In this document: positions 43,563-52,829 of the stretch, one piece after another
Layout of the letters: each line of letters opens with the position of its first letter
Numbering within the stretch: the stretch's first letter is position 1
From: ZC4RG29 sp036563875
Lineage (GTDB): Bacteria; Bacteroidota; Bacteroidia; Cytophagales; Cyclobacteriaceae
Length of the DNA stretch: 64,000 bases
Assembly: GCA_036563875.1 (NCBI GenBank)
Contig: DATCLO010000013.1
Coordinates: forward strand, 1-64,000
Direction of reading: 5' to 3'
Position numbers and translations under genes: made by a program
Notes under the pieces: model-generated
Databases searched by the model: none
Told to the model about the DNA's origin: nothing
What the model saw: only the letters and a program-made list of their open reading frames with translations

Positions 43563-44345
43563 ATGGAAACAGCCGGATACGTCGCCCTCATTGCTGCAGG
43601 AATTCTCCTGGGAATTACCGGAAGCGGCGGGTCTGTCCTTTCCCTGCCTGTTTTGGTTTATCTCTTTTCTTTGGATGTGGTGATCGCATCTGCATATTCT
43701 CTCTTCATAGTTGGAGCAACCAGCATAGTCGGCACGGTACTTAAGCAACGAGAGCGACTGGTGGACCTACGCGCCGGACTGATATTCGCAGTGCCGTCAA
43801 TCCTGACCGCATTCTCCACGCGCAAGTGGTTGGTTCCGTCTATTCCAGACATTATCCTTCAGACGGAATATTTTGTCCTTACCAAAAGAGCCATGCTGCT
43901 CGGCATCTTTGCCTGTGTGATTATCCTGGTATCGGTGAAGATGATTTTGAACGGTAAATCGAAGCGGGTCGCTGGCGAAGCGCCCAATCCTTATGCGTTG
44001 ATTCCTGTTGGAATGGCGACAGGTGCGTTAGCAGGATTGCTCGGTGTCGGAGGAGGGTTTCTCATCCTTCCCGCATTGGTTGCATTCGCTCGGATTCCGT
44101 TTGAGAACGTGGTTGGCACGACGCTGTTCGTCATCGCGCTCAATTCATTACTGGCATTTCTTGGGGACCTTCTCAATTATTCTATTAATTGGTCCTTTCT
44201 TTTATCCATCACCGCGCTGTCAATCCTTGGCGTGTGTGTGGGAATTCTTACAAACCGAATTGTCCCCGCTCGCCCGCTGCAGCGATCGATGGGATGGATA
44301 ACCCTAAGCATGGGGATCTGGATTCTTGTTAGTGAGCTGCTTTAG
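43563..44345 (+). CDS. TauE/SafE-family sulfite exporter-like membrane protein
   Basis: A 260-aa inner-membrane protein with about eight helices in two related halves. Each half has the glycine-rich signature: GITGSGGSVLSLPVLVYL near residues 19-36 and GLLGVGGGFLILPALVAF near 160. TauE/SafE proteins export organosulfur anions such as sulfite or sulfoacetate, or move other anions. The upstream DsrE-like gene suggests a sulfur substrate. A palindromic element begins 13 bp after its stop codon. Confidence 0.9.
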   Translation: METAGYVALIAAGILLGITGSGGSVLSLPVLVYLFSLDVVIASAYSLFIVGATSIVGTVLKQRERLVDLRAGLIFAVPSILTAFSTRKWLVPSIPDIILQTEYFVLTKRAMLLGIFACVIILVSVKMILNGKSKRVAGEAPNPYALIPVGMATGALAGLLGVGGGFLILPALVAFARIPFENVVGTTLFVIALNSLLAFLGDLLNYSINWSFLLSITALSILGVCVGILTNRIVPARPLQRSMGWITLSMGIWILVSELL

Positions 44346-44357
44346 GCTGGCTTTATT

Positions 44358-44468
44358 TCTATGTGCCCTATGTGACCCTATGTGTACTATGTGGTTCAAG
44401 ATAGTCTGGGGATAGTTCTTAACCACATAGGGCACATAGACTTTCACATAGGCCACATAGGGTAGGGT
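44358..44468. repeat. Interspersed CTATGTG/CACATAG palindromic element, copy E
   Basis: Left arm TTCTATGTGCCCTATGTGAC followed by CCTATGTGTACTATGTGGTT; right arm TTAACCACATAGGGCACATAG and TCACATAGGCCACATAGGG. This is the best-preserved copy: both arms carry four heptad units and pair over ~45 bp. It starts 13 bp after the TauE/SafE stop. Confidence 0.8.
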
Positions 44469-44523
44469 CATTTCATAGGTAACCACTTATCGTCAAGTTC
44501 GCAGTCACTTGGCAGGTACCCCA

Positions 44524-44546
44524 ACTTCAACACATCAACACATTTA
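44524..44546. repeat. ACACATCA octamer repeat, short copy
   Basis: CTTCAACACATCAACACATT holds about two ACACATCA units. A longer run with the same unit is at 62703-62735. Confidence 0.4.
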
Positions 44547-44600
44547 TATAAATTGTCCAGCGATTCATTTGGCTTCGCGTTCACACTAAACATACTACCT

Positions 44601-45764
44601 ATGAGCAAACTACTCACCGTCTGTTTGATACTCTGTGCTGTTGCTGGTTTTGGGCAGAAACCGTCATTCAATGGCCTGGACATGGGCCTCAGCAACCTTT
44701 CACGATTGTCAGATGCAAAGACCCGATCGATTAGTCCTGAAAACTTCACCGGTGAAAAAGGTAAAGGTGGAATGGCCGATCCCATCAAGCAAAAGGGCCA
44801 ACGCAACGTGGCCAATGCCGCGAACGAAGCTGACGAACTGGGAGTTGGCTGGAAGGTAAACCCCTTCATCATAATCAATCCGGGCGAGACGTTCACGATC
44901 GCCGAAATGGAAGGTCCCGGTGCCATCCAGCACATCTGGATGACGCCCACCGGCAACTGGCAGTGGTCCATCATTCGCTTTTATTGGGATGACGAAACTA
45001 CTCCCTCCATAGAGGTCCCTGTGGGAGCTTTCTTTGGTATGGCCTGGAACGAATTTGCACACCTGAACTCTCTGGCCGTCACAGTAAATCCAGGTAGTGC
45101 ATTCAATTGTTACTGGAAGATGCCCTTCCGGAAAAAGTGCAAGATTACGGTGGAAAATCTTAACCCGGATGAGTCGATGCGACTGTACTACCAGGTGACC
45201 TATGTTCTTACGGAGATCGGCGATGATGAAGCGTACCTCCACGCGCAGTATCGAAGGTCGAATCCGAATACAACCTCACTCCATACCATCCTTGATGGCG
45301 TGAAGGGCAAGGGACATTATGTTGGTACCTACATGGGCGTTGGGGTGCGGAACAACGGCTGGTGGGGCGAAGGTGAAATCAAGTTTTTCATAGACGGCGA
45401 CAAGGATTTCGCGACCATTGTGGGCACAGGGACTGAAGATTACTTCTGCGGCTCGTACAATTTTGAAAACCGCGCCACAAAACAATACCAGGAATTCTCT
45501 ACAGCCTATGCCGGTTTGCACCAGGTGATACGTCCCGATGGCATGTACCGCTCGCAACAGCGCTTTGGAATGTACCGCTGGCACATCCAGGATCCGATCC
45601 GGTTCGACAAAGATCTGAAAGTCACGATCCAGGACCTCGGTTGGCGTCATGGCGGATATCTCGCTCAGCAATCGGACATCATTACGGTGGCCTTTTGGTA
45701 TCAGCGTGAGCCGCATGCGCCCTTCCCCAAACTGCCGGATCGCAAAGCGCTGGAAGTGAACTAA
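44601..45764 (+). CDS. Exported DUF2961 (GH172-type) glycoside hydrolase-like protein
   Basis: A 387-aa protein from the ATG at 44601, giving a signal peptide (MSKLLTVCLILCAVAGFG). The DUF2961 core is clear: GPGAIQHIWMTPTGNW, RFYWDDETTPSIEVPVGAFFG, and VGTGTEDYFCGSYNF with the acidic residues. DUF2961 proteins are now placed in glycoside hydrolase family 172, acting on fructofuranosides or arabinofuranosides as trimers or hexamers. It is likely periplasmic. The gene stands alone between element E and the DUF2911 gene. Confidence 0.88.
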   Translation: MSKLLTVCLILCAVAGFGQKPSFNGLDMGLSNLSRLSDAKTRSISPENFTGEKGKGGMADPIKQKGQRNVANAANEADELGVGWKVNPFIIINPGETFTIAEMEGPGAIQHIWMTPTGNWQWSIIRFYWDDETTPSIEVPVGAFFGMAWNEFAHLNSLAVTVNPGSAFNCYWKMPFRKKCKITVENLNPDESMRLYYQVTYVLTEIGDDEAYLHAQYRRSNPNTTSLHTILDGVKGKGHYVGTYMGVGVRNNGWWGEGEIKFFIDGDKDFATIVGTGTEDYFCGSYNFENRATKQYQEFSTAYAGLHQVIRPDGMYRSQQRFGMYRWHIQDPIRFDKDLKVTIQDLGWRHGGYLAQQSDIITVAFWYQREPHAPFPKLPDRKALEVN

Positions 45765-45884
45765 TGGGTAATTTGATCCCCATAGTGCTGCCGCATATAA
45801 TCTTTCGGGAAATGCTTGTGGCTTTTTGCTATGAAGTTCTTTCAAACACCCTTAATTTGTTTGAAAAGCATTAAACCCATTATC

Positions 45885-46421
45885 ATGAGAACAACCCTCA
45901 AAGTTGCCGGAATGGCGTTTGGACTTATGCTCGTGTGCGCATTCGCATTTGGGCAGGGCGACAAGGCAAGCCGGCCAAGTCCACCTGCTACTGCATCGGG
46001 CAAAATCGGCGATGCCAACATTACGATCGACTACAGCAGTCCCGCTGTGAAAGGAAGAAAGATTTGGGGCGAACTCGTGCCGTACGGCGAGGTATGGCGC
46101 GCAGGCGCTAACGAGGCGACCATCTTCAAGACGGACAAGGATATCAAGGTAGAAGGTAAGACACTGCCGGCAGGACAGTACAGCCTCTTTGCAACACCAG
46201 GCGAGAAGGAGTGGACCATCATCTTCAACTCGCAAACCGGACAATGGGGTGTGAAGCGTGGCGGTGTTGCCAACCGTGATCCGGCCAACGATGTGCTTAC
46301 CGTCACCGTGAAGCCTCGCAAGTCATCAAAGATGAATGAGCGGCTAACCTACACGGTCGACAACAACGGCTTTGTGCTGGCCTGGGAAAATCTCGAGGTC
46401 CCAGTTTCTATCAAGAAGTAA
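45885..46421 (+). CDS. Exported DUF2911 protein
   Basis: A 178-aa protein from the ATG at 45885, with a signal peptide (MRTTLKVAGMAFGLMLVCAFAFG). The DUF2911 signature is plain: YSSPAVKGRKIWGELVPYG, VWRAGANEATIF, and LPAGQYSLFATPGEKEWT. The family is abundant in Bacteroidota and unassigned; the beta-sandwich suggests binding rather than catalysis. A strong terminator follows 22 bp after its stop. Confidence 0.88.
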   Translation: MRTTLKVAGMAFGLMLVCAFAFGQGDKASRPSPPATASGKIGDANITIDYSSPAVKGRKIWGELVPYGEVWRAGANEATIFKTDKDIKVEGKTLPAGQYSLFATPGEKEWTIIFNSQTGQWGVKRGGVANRDPANDVLTVTVKPRKSSKMNERLTYTVDNNGFVLAWENLEVPVSIKK

Positions 46422-46442
46422 AGCCTAAAAGGGACACACTTA

Positions 46443-46490
46443 CACATCAGGCGGCATTCTGCTCAACAGCGGATGCCGCCTGTGTTTTTT
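46443..46490 (+). terminator. Rho-independent terminator after the DUF2911 gene
   Basis: CACATCAGGCGGCAT pairs with ATGCCGCCTGTG (nine contiguous G-C-rich pairs, AGGCGGCAT/ATGCCGCCT) and is followed by TTTTTT at 46485-46490. Confidence 0.88.
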
Positions 46491-46545
46491 CGTTGCGTTC
46501 TATTGGCGGATTTTCGCATTTTGGCAACTCAAAGAAATCGATATC

Positions 46546-47907
46546 ATGGCTATCCACGACTTTAACATCAACCGGCGCCGTTTCATTAAAGGAGCGGCGG
46601 CCTCACTGGCGCTCACTTCGTTCGGCGCGTATGGTCTCGACATCATATATCCTGAAAAGCCCTATCGGGTTGCGCTCATTGGATCGGGATGGTATGGAAA
46701 GAGCGATCTGTTTCGGCTCATACAGGTATCACCTGTGGAGGTCGTAGGGATAGCCGACGTTGACGCCAACATGCTCAAGGGTGCCGCTGAGCTTGTGGCC
46801 ACACGCCAGAAGTCGAAAAAGAAGCCGCCGGTTTTCAGCGATTACAAGAAAATGCTGTCTGAAACCAAACCTGATATCGTCCTGATAGGGTCACCGGATC
46901 ACTGGCATGCGCTGCAGGCTATCGACGCGATCAAAGCCGGGGCGCACGTCTATCTGCAGAAGCCCATCAGCGTTGACGTGAGAGAAGGGGAGGCCATCCT
47001 CGATGCCGCACGAAAGCACAATCGCGTAGTTCAAATCGGTACACAACGAAGAAGCACACCGCACCTCATCGAGGCAAAGAAAGAGATCGTTGAAGCTGGA
47101 AAGCTGGGCAAGATTTCACACGTCGAACTCTGCTGCTACTACCACATGCGCGGCAACAATAAACTTCAGGTCGAGCAGATACCCGATTTCTTCGACTATG
47201 AAAACTGGACCGGCCCTGCACCGATGCGTCCGTTCACCGGACTTCCCCACAGGCGTTGGCGCCAGTTCATGGAATATGGTAACGGCATCGTAGGCGATAT
47301 GTGCGTGCACATGCTGGACGCCGCGCGCTGGACGCTCGGCCTGGGTTGGCCTAAGCGCATCACGTCTACAGGTGGAATCTATGTACAGAAGGAAGGAGAT
47401 GCCAACATATCCGATACGCAAACCGCGCTGTTTGAATTTGATGAGCTGACCTGTGTTTGGACACACCGCACGTGGGGCACACCTGCTGATCCGCAGTATC
47501 CGTGGTCGTACAAACTCTATGGCGAAAAGGGAACGCTGTCGTGCAGCACTATGTCGTACGACTTTGTACCTGTTGATCGCAATGCAGAGAAGATTCACAA
47601 AGACGTCGTATTCGAAAAGGAACAATACCCCGAAGACCTGACTGAAGAAGGCATCGAGCTTAACGCAGCTCCTGCTACCCGCAGGCAAATGCTCGACTTC
47701 CTCGGCGCGATTCAGGAAAAGCGGCGTCCCGTCGCAGACGTTGAAGAAGGCTACATCTCCACAGCAAGCTGCATCCTGGCGAACATGTCTATGGAACTTG
47801 GCGGACGGACCTTAGTCTATGACCCCACCAAGCGTGAGGTTAAGAGCGATGCGGAGGCTACAGCAATGTTAAAGAGGGAGTACAGGAAGGGATGGGAGCA
47901 TCCGTGA
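46546..47907 (+). CDS. Tat-exported Gfo/Idh/MocA-family oxidoreductase, stand-alone paralogue
   Basis: A 453-aa protein with a twin-arginine signal (INRRRFIKGAAASLALTS). Rossmann motif VALIGSGWYG, the QKP version of the catalytic lysine motif (VYLQKPISVDV), DHWHALQ and GNGIVGDMCVHML match the protein at 33509 almost position by position, so the two arose by duplication. Unlike the other copy it has no cytochrome gene beside it. It may share a partner encoded elsewhere. A large palindromic element follows downstream. Confidence 0.88.
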   Translation: MAIHDFNINRRRFIKGAAASLALTSFGAYGLDIIYPEKPYRVALIGSGWYGKSDLFRLIQVSPVEVVGIADVDANMLKGAAELVATRQKSKKKPPVFSDYKKMLSETKPDIVLIGSPDHWHALQAIDAIKAGAHVYLQKPISVDVREGEAILDAARKHNRVVQIGTQRRSTPHLIEAKKEIVEAGKLGKISHVELCCYYHMRGNNKLQVEQIPDFFDYENWTGPAPMRPFTGLPHRRWRQFMEYGNGIVGDMCVHMLDAARWTLGLGWPKRITSTGGIYVQKEGDANISDTQTALFEFDELTCVWTHRTWGTPADPQYPWSYKLYGEKGTLSCSTMSYDFVPVDRNAEKIHKDVVFEKEQYPEDLTEEGIELNAAPATRRQMLDFLGAIQEKRRPVADVEEGYISTASCILANMSMELGGRTLVYDPTKREVKSDAEATAMLKREYRKGWEHP

Positions 47908-47960
47908 GTGATTTGCGATTAGCGATTTTTGATTTGGGTTAGTGATTGCAGATTTGTTTT
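47905..47960. repeat. GATTTG/GATTAG short-unit repeat
   Basis: Degenerate units GATTTGCGATTAGCGATTTTTGA... follow the dehydrogenase gene and overlap its stop codon. They resemble the tract at 29911-29956. Confidence 0.4.
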
Positions 47961-47970
47961 AGAAAAAAAG

Positions 47971-48176
47971 TAATATAAAATGCACCTGTCATCCTGAGCG
48001 GAGGACGTGGGCCGGGTTTGCGCGAGCGAAGGACCCCCATCGAGTACGCACGACCTAGAAAGAAAGCACCCTTACCTAACTTTCGGTTTACTAAGGGTGC
48101 TTTCCATTTAGACCGTGCGTTATCCCGGGGGTCCTTCGCCCTACGGGCTCACGATGACAGGTGCTTTTTATATTAT
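47971..48176. repeat. Large nested palindromic element between convergent genes
   Basis: Four sets of perfect arms nest around a 17-nt loop. GCACCTGTCATC (47982-47993) pairs with GATGACAGGTGC (48153-48164); GCGAAGGACCCCC (48026-48038) with GGGGGTCCTTCGC (48127-48139); ACGCACG (48046-48052) with CGTGCGT (48114-48120); GAAAGCACCCTTA (48062-48074) with TAAGGGTGCTTTC (48092-48104). The outermost TAATATAAAA also recurs inverted. The strings CCTGTCATCCTGAGCG and GCGAAGGACC are, from memory, common interspersed repeats in this phylum. It lies between the convergent dehydrogenase and RND genes and probably ends transcription from both. Confidence 0.85.
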
Positions 48177-48196
48177 ATCAATTATAATTAATTATA

Positions 48197-51100
48197 TCAC
48201 CCTGCAACCGGCGCAGGTCCAGTCTCACCATCGGGCACAATCACTTCACGCTCGCGGCGTGCGAAGAGCCGCTGCTTGAGGCGGTAAACCATCAGGTACA
48301 TAACGGGCACAACGACCAGTGTGAGGAACGTACCGAAGATGAGTCCGAAGATCATCGTCCACGACAGCGGACCCCAGAATGCCTGGTTGTCACCACCGAA
48401 GAAGATGTGAGGATTCAATTCGGTGAACATCTTCACGAAGTCAATATTCAAGCCCACAGCGAGCGGGATCAGACCGAGCGTTGCAGCCATCGCGGTAAGG
48501 ATAACGGGTGTCATCCGGGTCTTGGCAGCTTCCGCTACGGCCTCCTTCGCTTCAACGCCCTGCTCGATCAGCAGATCGGAGAATTCTACGAGCAGAATTC
48601 CATTCCGAACCACAATACCTGCGAGCGCCATCACACCAACGCCGGACATTACTATAGATATCTCCATCTTGAACAACGAGAATCCGATCAGCACGCCGAT
48701 GAGACTAAATACAATCTCAGCAAGAATGATCAATGGCTTGCTCGTTGAATTGAACTGTGCCACAAGGATCATAAAGATGAGCGCGAATGCAGCCCCGAAC
48801 GCGATGAGGAGGAAGTCTGCGGTTTCCTGCTGCTCTTCCTGTTCACCCGTCATCCGGATCTCAACACCATCCGGTGTAGGGAAGCTTGCAAGTCGCTTCT
48901 GGATATCCGCAACTACCGCGTTGGCGTTGTAGTCCGTGAGCACGTTCGACGACAAGGTAATCACACGCTTCTGGTCAATGCGTCGGATTCCTGCGTAGGA
49001 GTTCGAATATTCAACCGAGGCTATCGCGGAAAGCGGCACCTGACGCACAGCGCCATTCATAGCCATGTCGCGGTATGTGATCGGAATGTTCATCAGCTCA
49101 TTGATGTTATTCCGTTGTTCTTCCTTCACACGAAGCTGGATAGGATAGTCGTCGTTCTCATCGCGGAACTTGGATACTTCCCAGCCATATATTGCAGTAC
49201 GAAGAGTTCTTCCGATCGTCCCGGTAGAAATGCCTTCCCGGTTTGCCTTCTCACGATCAATCTTGATCACAATTTCCGGCTTGTCGCTCTGGAAGTCGGA
49301 TTTCAATTCTTCGACGCCCGGAATCTGCAACGAATCCAGGTAACGCTTCACTCTGTCGGCTGACCTTGTAAGGATAGCGAAGTCCTCCGCAGAAATTTCG
49401 ATGTTGATCGGCTTACCTGTGGGAGGCCCGTTTTGTTCCTGACTCACGGAAATTTCAGCCCCCTTGATGCCCTGCACGGCCTCGCGAATCTTGTCGAGAT
49501 ATACGCGTGTCGACTTACCATCGCGTTCAGCGAACTTCACGAAGGCTACTGTCACCTTACCCAGGTGAGGACTTGCCTGCAGACCCTGGTCGAAGGGATT
49601 TTCACTCGCACCGATCGCGACGTTGGAGATAACAGATTCAACAAGCGGATTGTCTTGACCCAGCGCCTGGATGACGCGATCCTCAACTACTCTTGTCACC
49701 GAATCCGTTACCACCTGGTCTGTACCAATGGGCATGCGGATGAAGGTATAGATAAAGTTCGGATCCCCGTTCGGGAAGAACACGACAGGCGGTTGACGGA
49801 TCCCCGTGAATACAATCGCGAAGATGAAGAGCAGGAACACACCTGCGAAAATTCCTGCCGGTCTCCATTTTTCAAGGCACCAGCTGATGGCGCGCTTGTA
49901 GGACGCCTGAACGCGTGGCCATACGCTGGTCTGAAACCTTTCGATCACGCCCTTGAGATAGAAATGGTGCAGGCAATAGAGACCATAAAGGAATACGACA
50001 AAGTTGCCCAAACCAAACGCTCCGGTCGCGTACGACAGCAACGCTATCGCTCCAAAGACTATTGCCGTGATCTTAAACTCGCGCGTGATCTTCGACTTGC
50101 CGTGATTGGGCGTGTGTGGCTTCATAAAGTCGGCCGCGAAGACCGGGTTGATGATGTATGCCACCAGCAACGAAGCCAGGAGTGCAACGATCAGCGTCAC
50201 GGGAAGGAAGTACATGAACTTACCAATGACACCCGGCCAGAAGGCCAGGGGCACGAATGGCGCAAGCACTACCAGCGTTCCTGACAACACGGGCATGAAA
50301 ACTTCACCTGCGGCAACCTTCGCTGCCTTCCGAATAGGGACTTTCCCGTTGGCAAACACGCGGTGGGTGTTCTCGATGACCACAATGGCGTCGTCAACCA
50401 CAATACCGAGCGCCAGCAGGAACGAGAACAGCGTCATCATGTTCAGCGTGAAGTCCAGGGTAGGGAAGACCAGGAATGCGATGAAGCTGGATATTGGTAC
50501 CGACAGCGCCACAAACATGGCGTTGGTAGCACCCATGAAGAACATCAGAATTACGGTCACGAGGACAAACCCAATGATGATCGTGTTGATCAGATCATGC
50601 AACGTCATTCGGGTGTACTCCGACTGGTCATTCGTTATGGTAATGCTCAACCCTGGGGGAAGGATGTGCGCTTCGAACTCATCAACGATCTCGTTAATCT
50701 TATCCGATGCATTGATCAGGTTCTCGCCACTCCGTTTGATGACGTTCAGCGTGATAACGTTCTTCTTATCCAGACGGGCAAAGCTTTCCTGCTCCTCAAA
50801 AGTGTCGACCACTTCGGCGACATCTTTCAGGTATACTTTACCTCCCATGATGGAACCAACCACCGTATTGGCGATTTGATCGGCATTGGTGTATTCACCA
50901 TTTACACTGAGTGAACGCTTCATGCCATCGACAGAGAGCTGACCACCGGATATGATGACGTTTTCCGCTGAGATGGCCTGCGAGATGTCATCGAGGCTCA
51001 CACCAGCAAGCGTGGCCTTGTACAGGTCAACGTTGATTTGTATTTCACGATCCAGTGCACCGACAATGTCGACGCGCCGGATTTCAGACAAACCCTCAAT

Positions 51101-51610
51101 TCGATCCTGCATCTGCTCCGCATAGCGCTTGAGCGTCTGCAGGTCGTAATCGCCTGCGAGGTTGATGTTCATGATCGGCACTTCTGAAATGTCGATCTCC
51201 ATCACCTCGGGATCATTCTCCAGGTCGGTAGGAAGATTCTGGCGCGCCCGATCCACAGCGTCCTTAACTTCCTGCTTAGCCTCTTCAATAGTAACCTTGG
51301 GATCAAACTCGATGATGACGTTCGAGAAGTCCTGCACCGAGTTGCTTGTTACCTTCTTGACACCGTTGATCGACTTTACTTCCTTTTCGATTTCCTTGGT
51401 GATCAGGTTTTCAATGTCCGCAGGTGCCGAACCCGGGTAGACGGTGGCAACATAGATCTGCGGGAACACTACCTCGGGGAAGTTTTCCTTTGGTAGTCTC
51501 AGATATGTAATCAGACCGGCAAGGCACACGATGATAGTCGCTACATAGATCGTGACCTTATTATCGACCGCCCAGCTGGTCGGCTTAAATTCTTTCTCGA
51601 TATCTTTCAT
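48197..51610 (-). CDS. RND efflux transporter, inner-membrane permease
   Basis: A 1137-aa AcrB/MdtB-type permease. Twelve transmembrane helices flank two large periplasmic loops. Landmarks are the N-terminal VDNKVTIYVATIIVCLAGLI, the LGIVVDDAIVVIENTHR helix-4 motif with the paired aspartates needed for proton relay, and GVMALAGIVVRNGILLVEF in the second half. It is somewhat longer than AcrB (about 1050 aa) because of an extra helical segment after helix 6 (FKITAIVFGAIALLSYATGA to FLYGLYCLHHFYLKG). It exports drugs or lipophilic compounds with the adaptor and TolC partner just upstream in the operon (47-bp gap). Confidence 0.95.
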   Translation of the reverse strand: MKDIEKEFKPTSWAVDNKVTIYVATIIVCLAGLITYLRLPKENFPEVVFPQIYVATVYPGSAPADIENLITKEIEKEVKSINGVKKVTSNSVQDFSNVIIEFDPKVTIEEAKQEVKDAVDRARQNLPTDLENDPEVMEIDISEVPIMNINLAGDYDLQTLKRYAEQMQDRIEGLSEIRRVDIVGALDREIQINVDLYKATLAGVSLDDISQAISAENVIISGGQLSVDGMKRSLSVNGEYTNADQIANTVVGSIMGGKVYLKDVAEVVDTFEEQESFARLDKKNVITLNVIKRSGENLINASDKINEIVDEFEAHILPPGLSITITNDQSEYTRMTLHDLINTIIIGFVLVTVILMFFMGATNAMFVALSVPISSFIAFLVFPTLDFTLNMMTLFSFLLALGIVVDDAIVVIENTHRVFANGKVPIRKAAKVAAGEVFMPVLSGTLVVLAPFVPLAFWPGVIGKFMYFLPVTLIVALLASLLVAYIINPVFAADFMKPHTPNHGKSKITREFKITAIVFGAIALLSYATGAFGLGNFVVFLYGLYCLHHFYLKGVIERFQTSVWPRVQASYKRAISWCLEKWRPAGIFAGVFLLFIFAIVFTGIRQPPVVFFPNGDPNFIYTFIRMPIGTDQVVTDSVTRVVEDRVIQALGQDNPLVESVISNVAIGASENPFDQGLQASPHLGKVTVAFVKFAERDGKSTRVYLDKIREAVQGIKGAEISVSQEQNGPPTGKPINIEISAEDFAILTRSADRVKRYLDSLQIPGVEELKSDFQSDKPEIVIKIDREKANREGISTGTIGRTLRTAIYGWEVSKFRDENDDYPIQLRVKEEQRNNINELMNIPITYRDMAMNGAVRQVPLSAIASVEYSNSYAGIRRIDQKRVITLSSNVLTDYNANAVVADIQKRLASFPTPDGVEIRMTGEQEEQQETADFLLIAFGAAFALIFMILVAQFNSTSKPLIILAEIVFSLIGVLIGFSLFKMEISIVMSGVGVMALAGIVVRNGILLVEFSDLLIEQGVEAKEAVAEAAKTRMTPVILTAMAATLGLIPLAVGLNIDFVKMFTELNPHIFFGGDNQAFWGPLSWTMIFGLIFGTFLTLVVVPVMYLMVYRLKQRLFARREREVIVPDGETGPAPVAG

Positions 51611-51657
51611 ACAGACGTTACTTAGAAGATTTATACTCGTCGCAGCGATCTGTTACA

Positions 51658-52806
51658 TCAGATCCTGACAACGTCGCCGTCGTTGAGACCCTGATATCCT
51701 ACGGTGATGATGGTATCACCTTCTTTCAGCCCATCCACCTGGGCCAGGTTGCCATATACTCCTTGGACCGTTACAACCCTCTTGCGCGCCACAGTGTGCT
51801 TGTCCGACTTCTCAGCGACATATACCACCTTCTCGCCGTTCACTTCCTGAACCAGGTTGACCGGAACGGCAAGCGCAGACTGTTCGGTATGGAAGATAAT
51901 GCGGACTACACCCGTCATATTGGGCCGCAGATTCTCCAGCGAAGGAAGCTTGACCTCCACCTTGAATGTACGCGAGAGGGGATCAATTGTCCGACCTACA
52001 AAAGTAACCGCGGCTTCAACGTCCTGCTTGAGTTCAGGAATGCTTACGAGCACCTTATTGCCCTTCTTGACTCGGGTAACGTAAGCTTCTGACACATCGG
52101 CAGTAAGCTTCAGGTCGGCGTTATTGACGATCCGGAAGGCAGGCATACCCGGAGAGATGTTTTCGCCAATCTTGACGACTACCTGATCAACAGTGCCGCT
52201 AATGGGCGATTTAATGCGCGTCATGTCGTTTTGCTCTTCCAGTGATGCGAGCTGCTTCTCCAGGCTTTCCTTGTTGGTCTTGGCTTGCAGATACTGCACT
52301 TCCGTGCCGATCCGCTGATCCCAGAGGTTTTTCTGGCGTTCGTACACAGCTGTTGCGAGCTCAAGTTGTGCCTTCATGGATTCGATGTTCCGGAGGATGA
52401 CGGAGTTGTCAAGTTGAGCAAGCGTTTGTCCCTTCGAAACATTTTGTCCTTCGCTCACATATACCGCGGTCACAACGCCCATGGTCTTGGCGCTTACAAG
52501 AATGTTGTATTCAGATTCTACGCGACCTTGGGTCTGAACATAGTGATCGAATGGCCGAGCCTTCAGTACAGACACCGAAACATCCTTTGCGCGCACTGAG
52601 AGCGTGTCGGGGTTTTCCGCAGCAATCTCTGCTTCAAGCTTCCTGATTTCGTCGCTCAGTTGAGCGTGCTGTTTTCTAAGCTCTTCCAGCCGGATTTGCT
52701 TTTCGTTTTCCCGGGTGGTGGCGCTGCACGCTGCAACGATGGCCGCTACAGTGATTACTGCCGCAAGGGAAAATAAACCGGACCTATTGTTGAAATTCGT
52801 TTTCAT
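51658..52806 (-). CDS. RND efflux periplasmic adaptor (membrane fusion) lipoprotein
   Basis: A 382-aa adaptor with a lipoprotein signal (VITVAAIVAACSATT, Cys about 27). After it come a coiled-coil hairpin, a lipoyl domain (TMGVVTAVYVSEGQNVSKGQTLAQ and SPISGTVDQVVVKIGENIS), a beta-barrel, and a C-terminal membrane-proximal domain. A short coiled coil right after the lipid site (RLEELRKQHAQLSDEIRKLE) is an addition. It bridges the RND pump and TolC. It lies 23 bp after the tolC-type gene. Confidence 0.93.
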   Translation of the reverse strand: MKTNFNNRSGLFSLAAVITVAAIVAACSATTRENEKQIRLEELRKQHAQLSDEIRKLEAEIAAENPDTLSVRAKDVSVSVLKARPFDHYVQTQGRVESEYNILVSAKTMGVVTAVYVSEGQNVSKGQTLAQLDNSVILRNIESMKAQLELATAVYERQKNLWDQRIGTEVQYLQAKTNKESLEKQLASLEEQNDMTRIKSPISGTVDQVVVKIGENISPGMPAFRIVNNADLKLTADVSEAYVTRVKKGNKVLVSIPELKQDVEAAVTFVGRTIDPLSRTFKVEVKLPSLENLRPNMTGVVRIIFHTEQSALAVPVNLVQEVNGEKVVYVAEKSDKHTVARKRVVTVQGVYGNLAQVDGLKEGDTIITVGYQGLNDGDVVRI

Positions 52807-52829
52807 GGATGCAATGAGCTAGGTTTAAT

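Noticed and set aside
49433..50284. A 283-codon plus-strand frame inside the RND permease gene
   Set aside because: Antisense to an unmistakable permease; composition is rich in charged residues and shows no motif.
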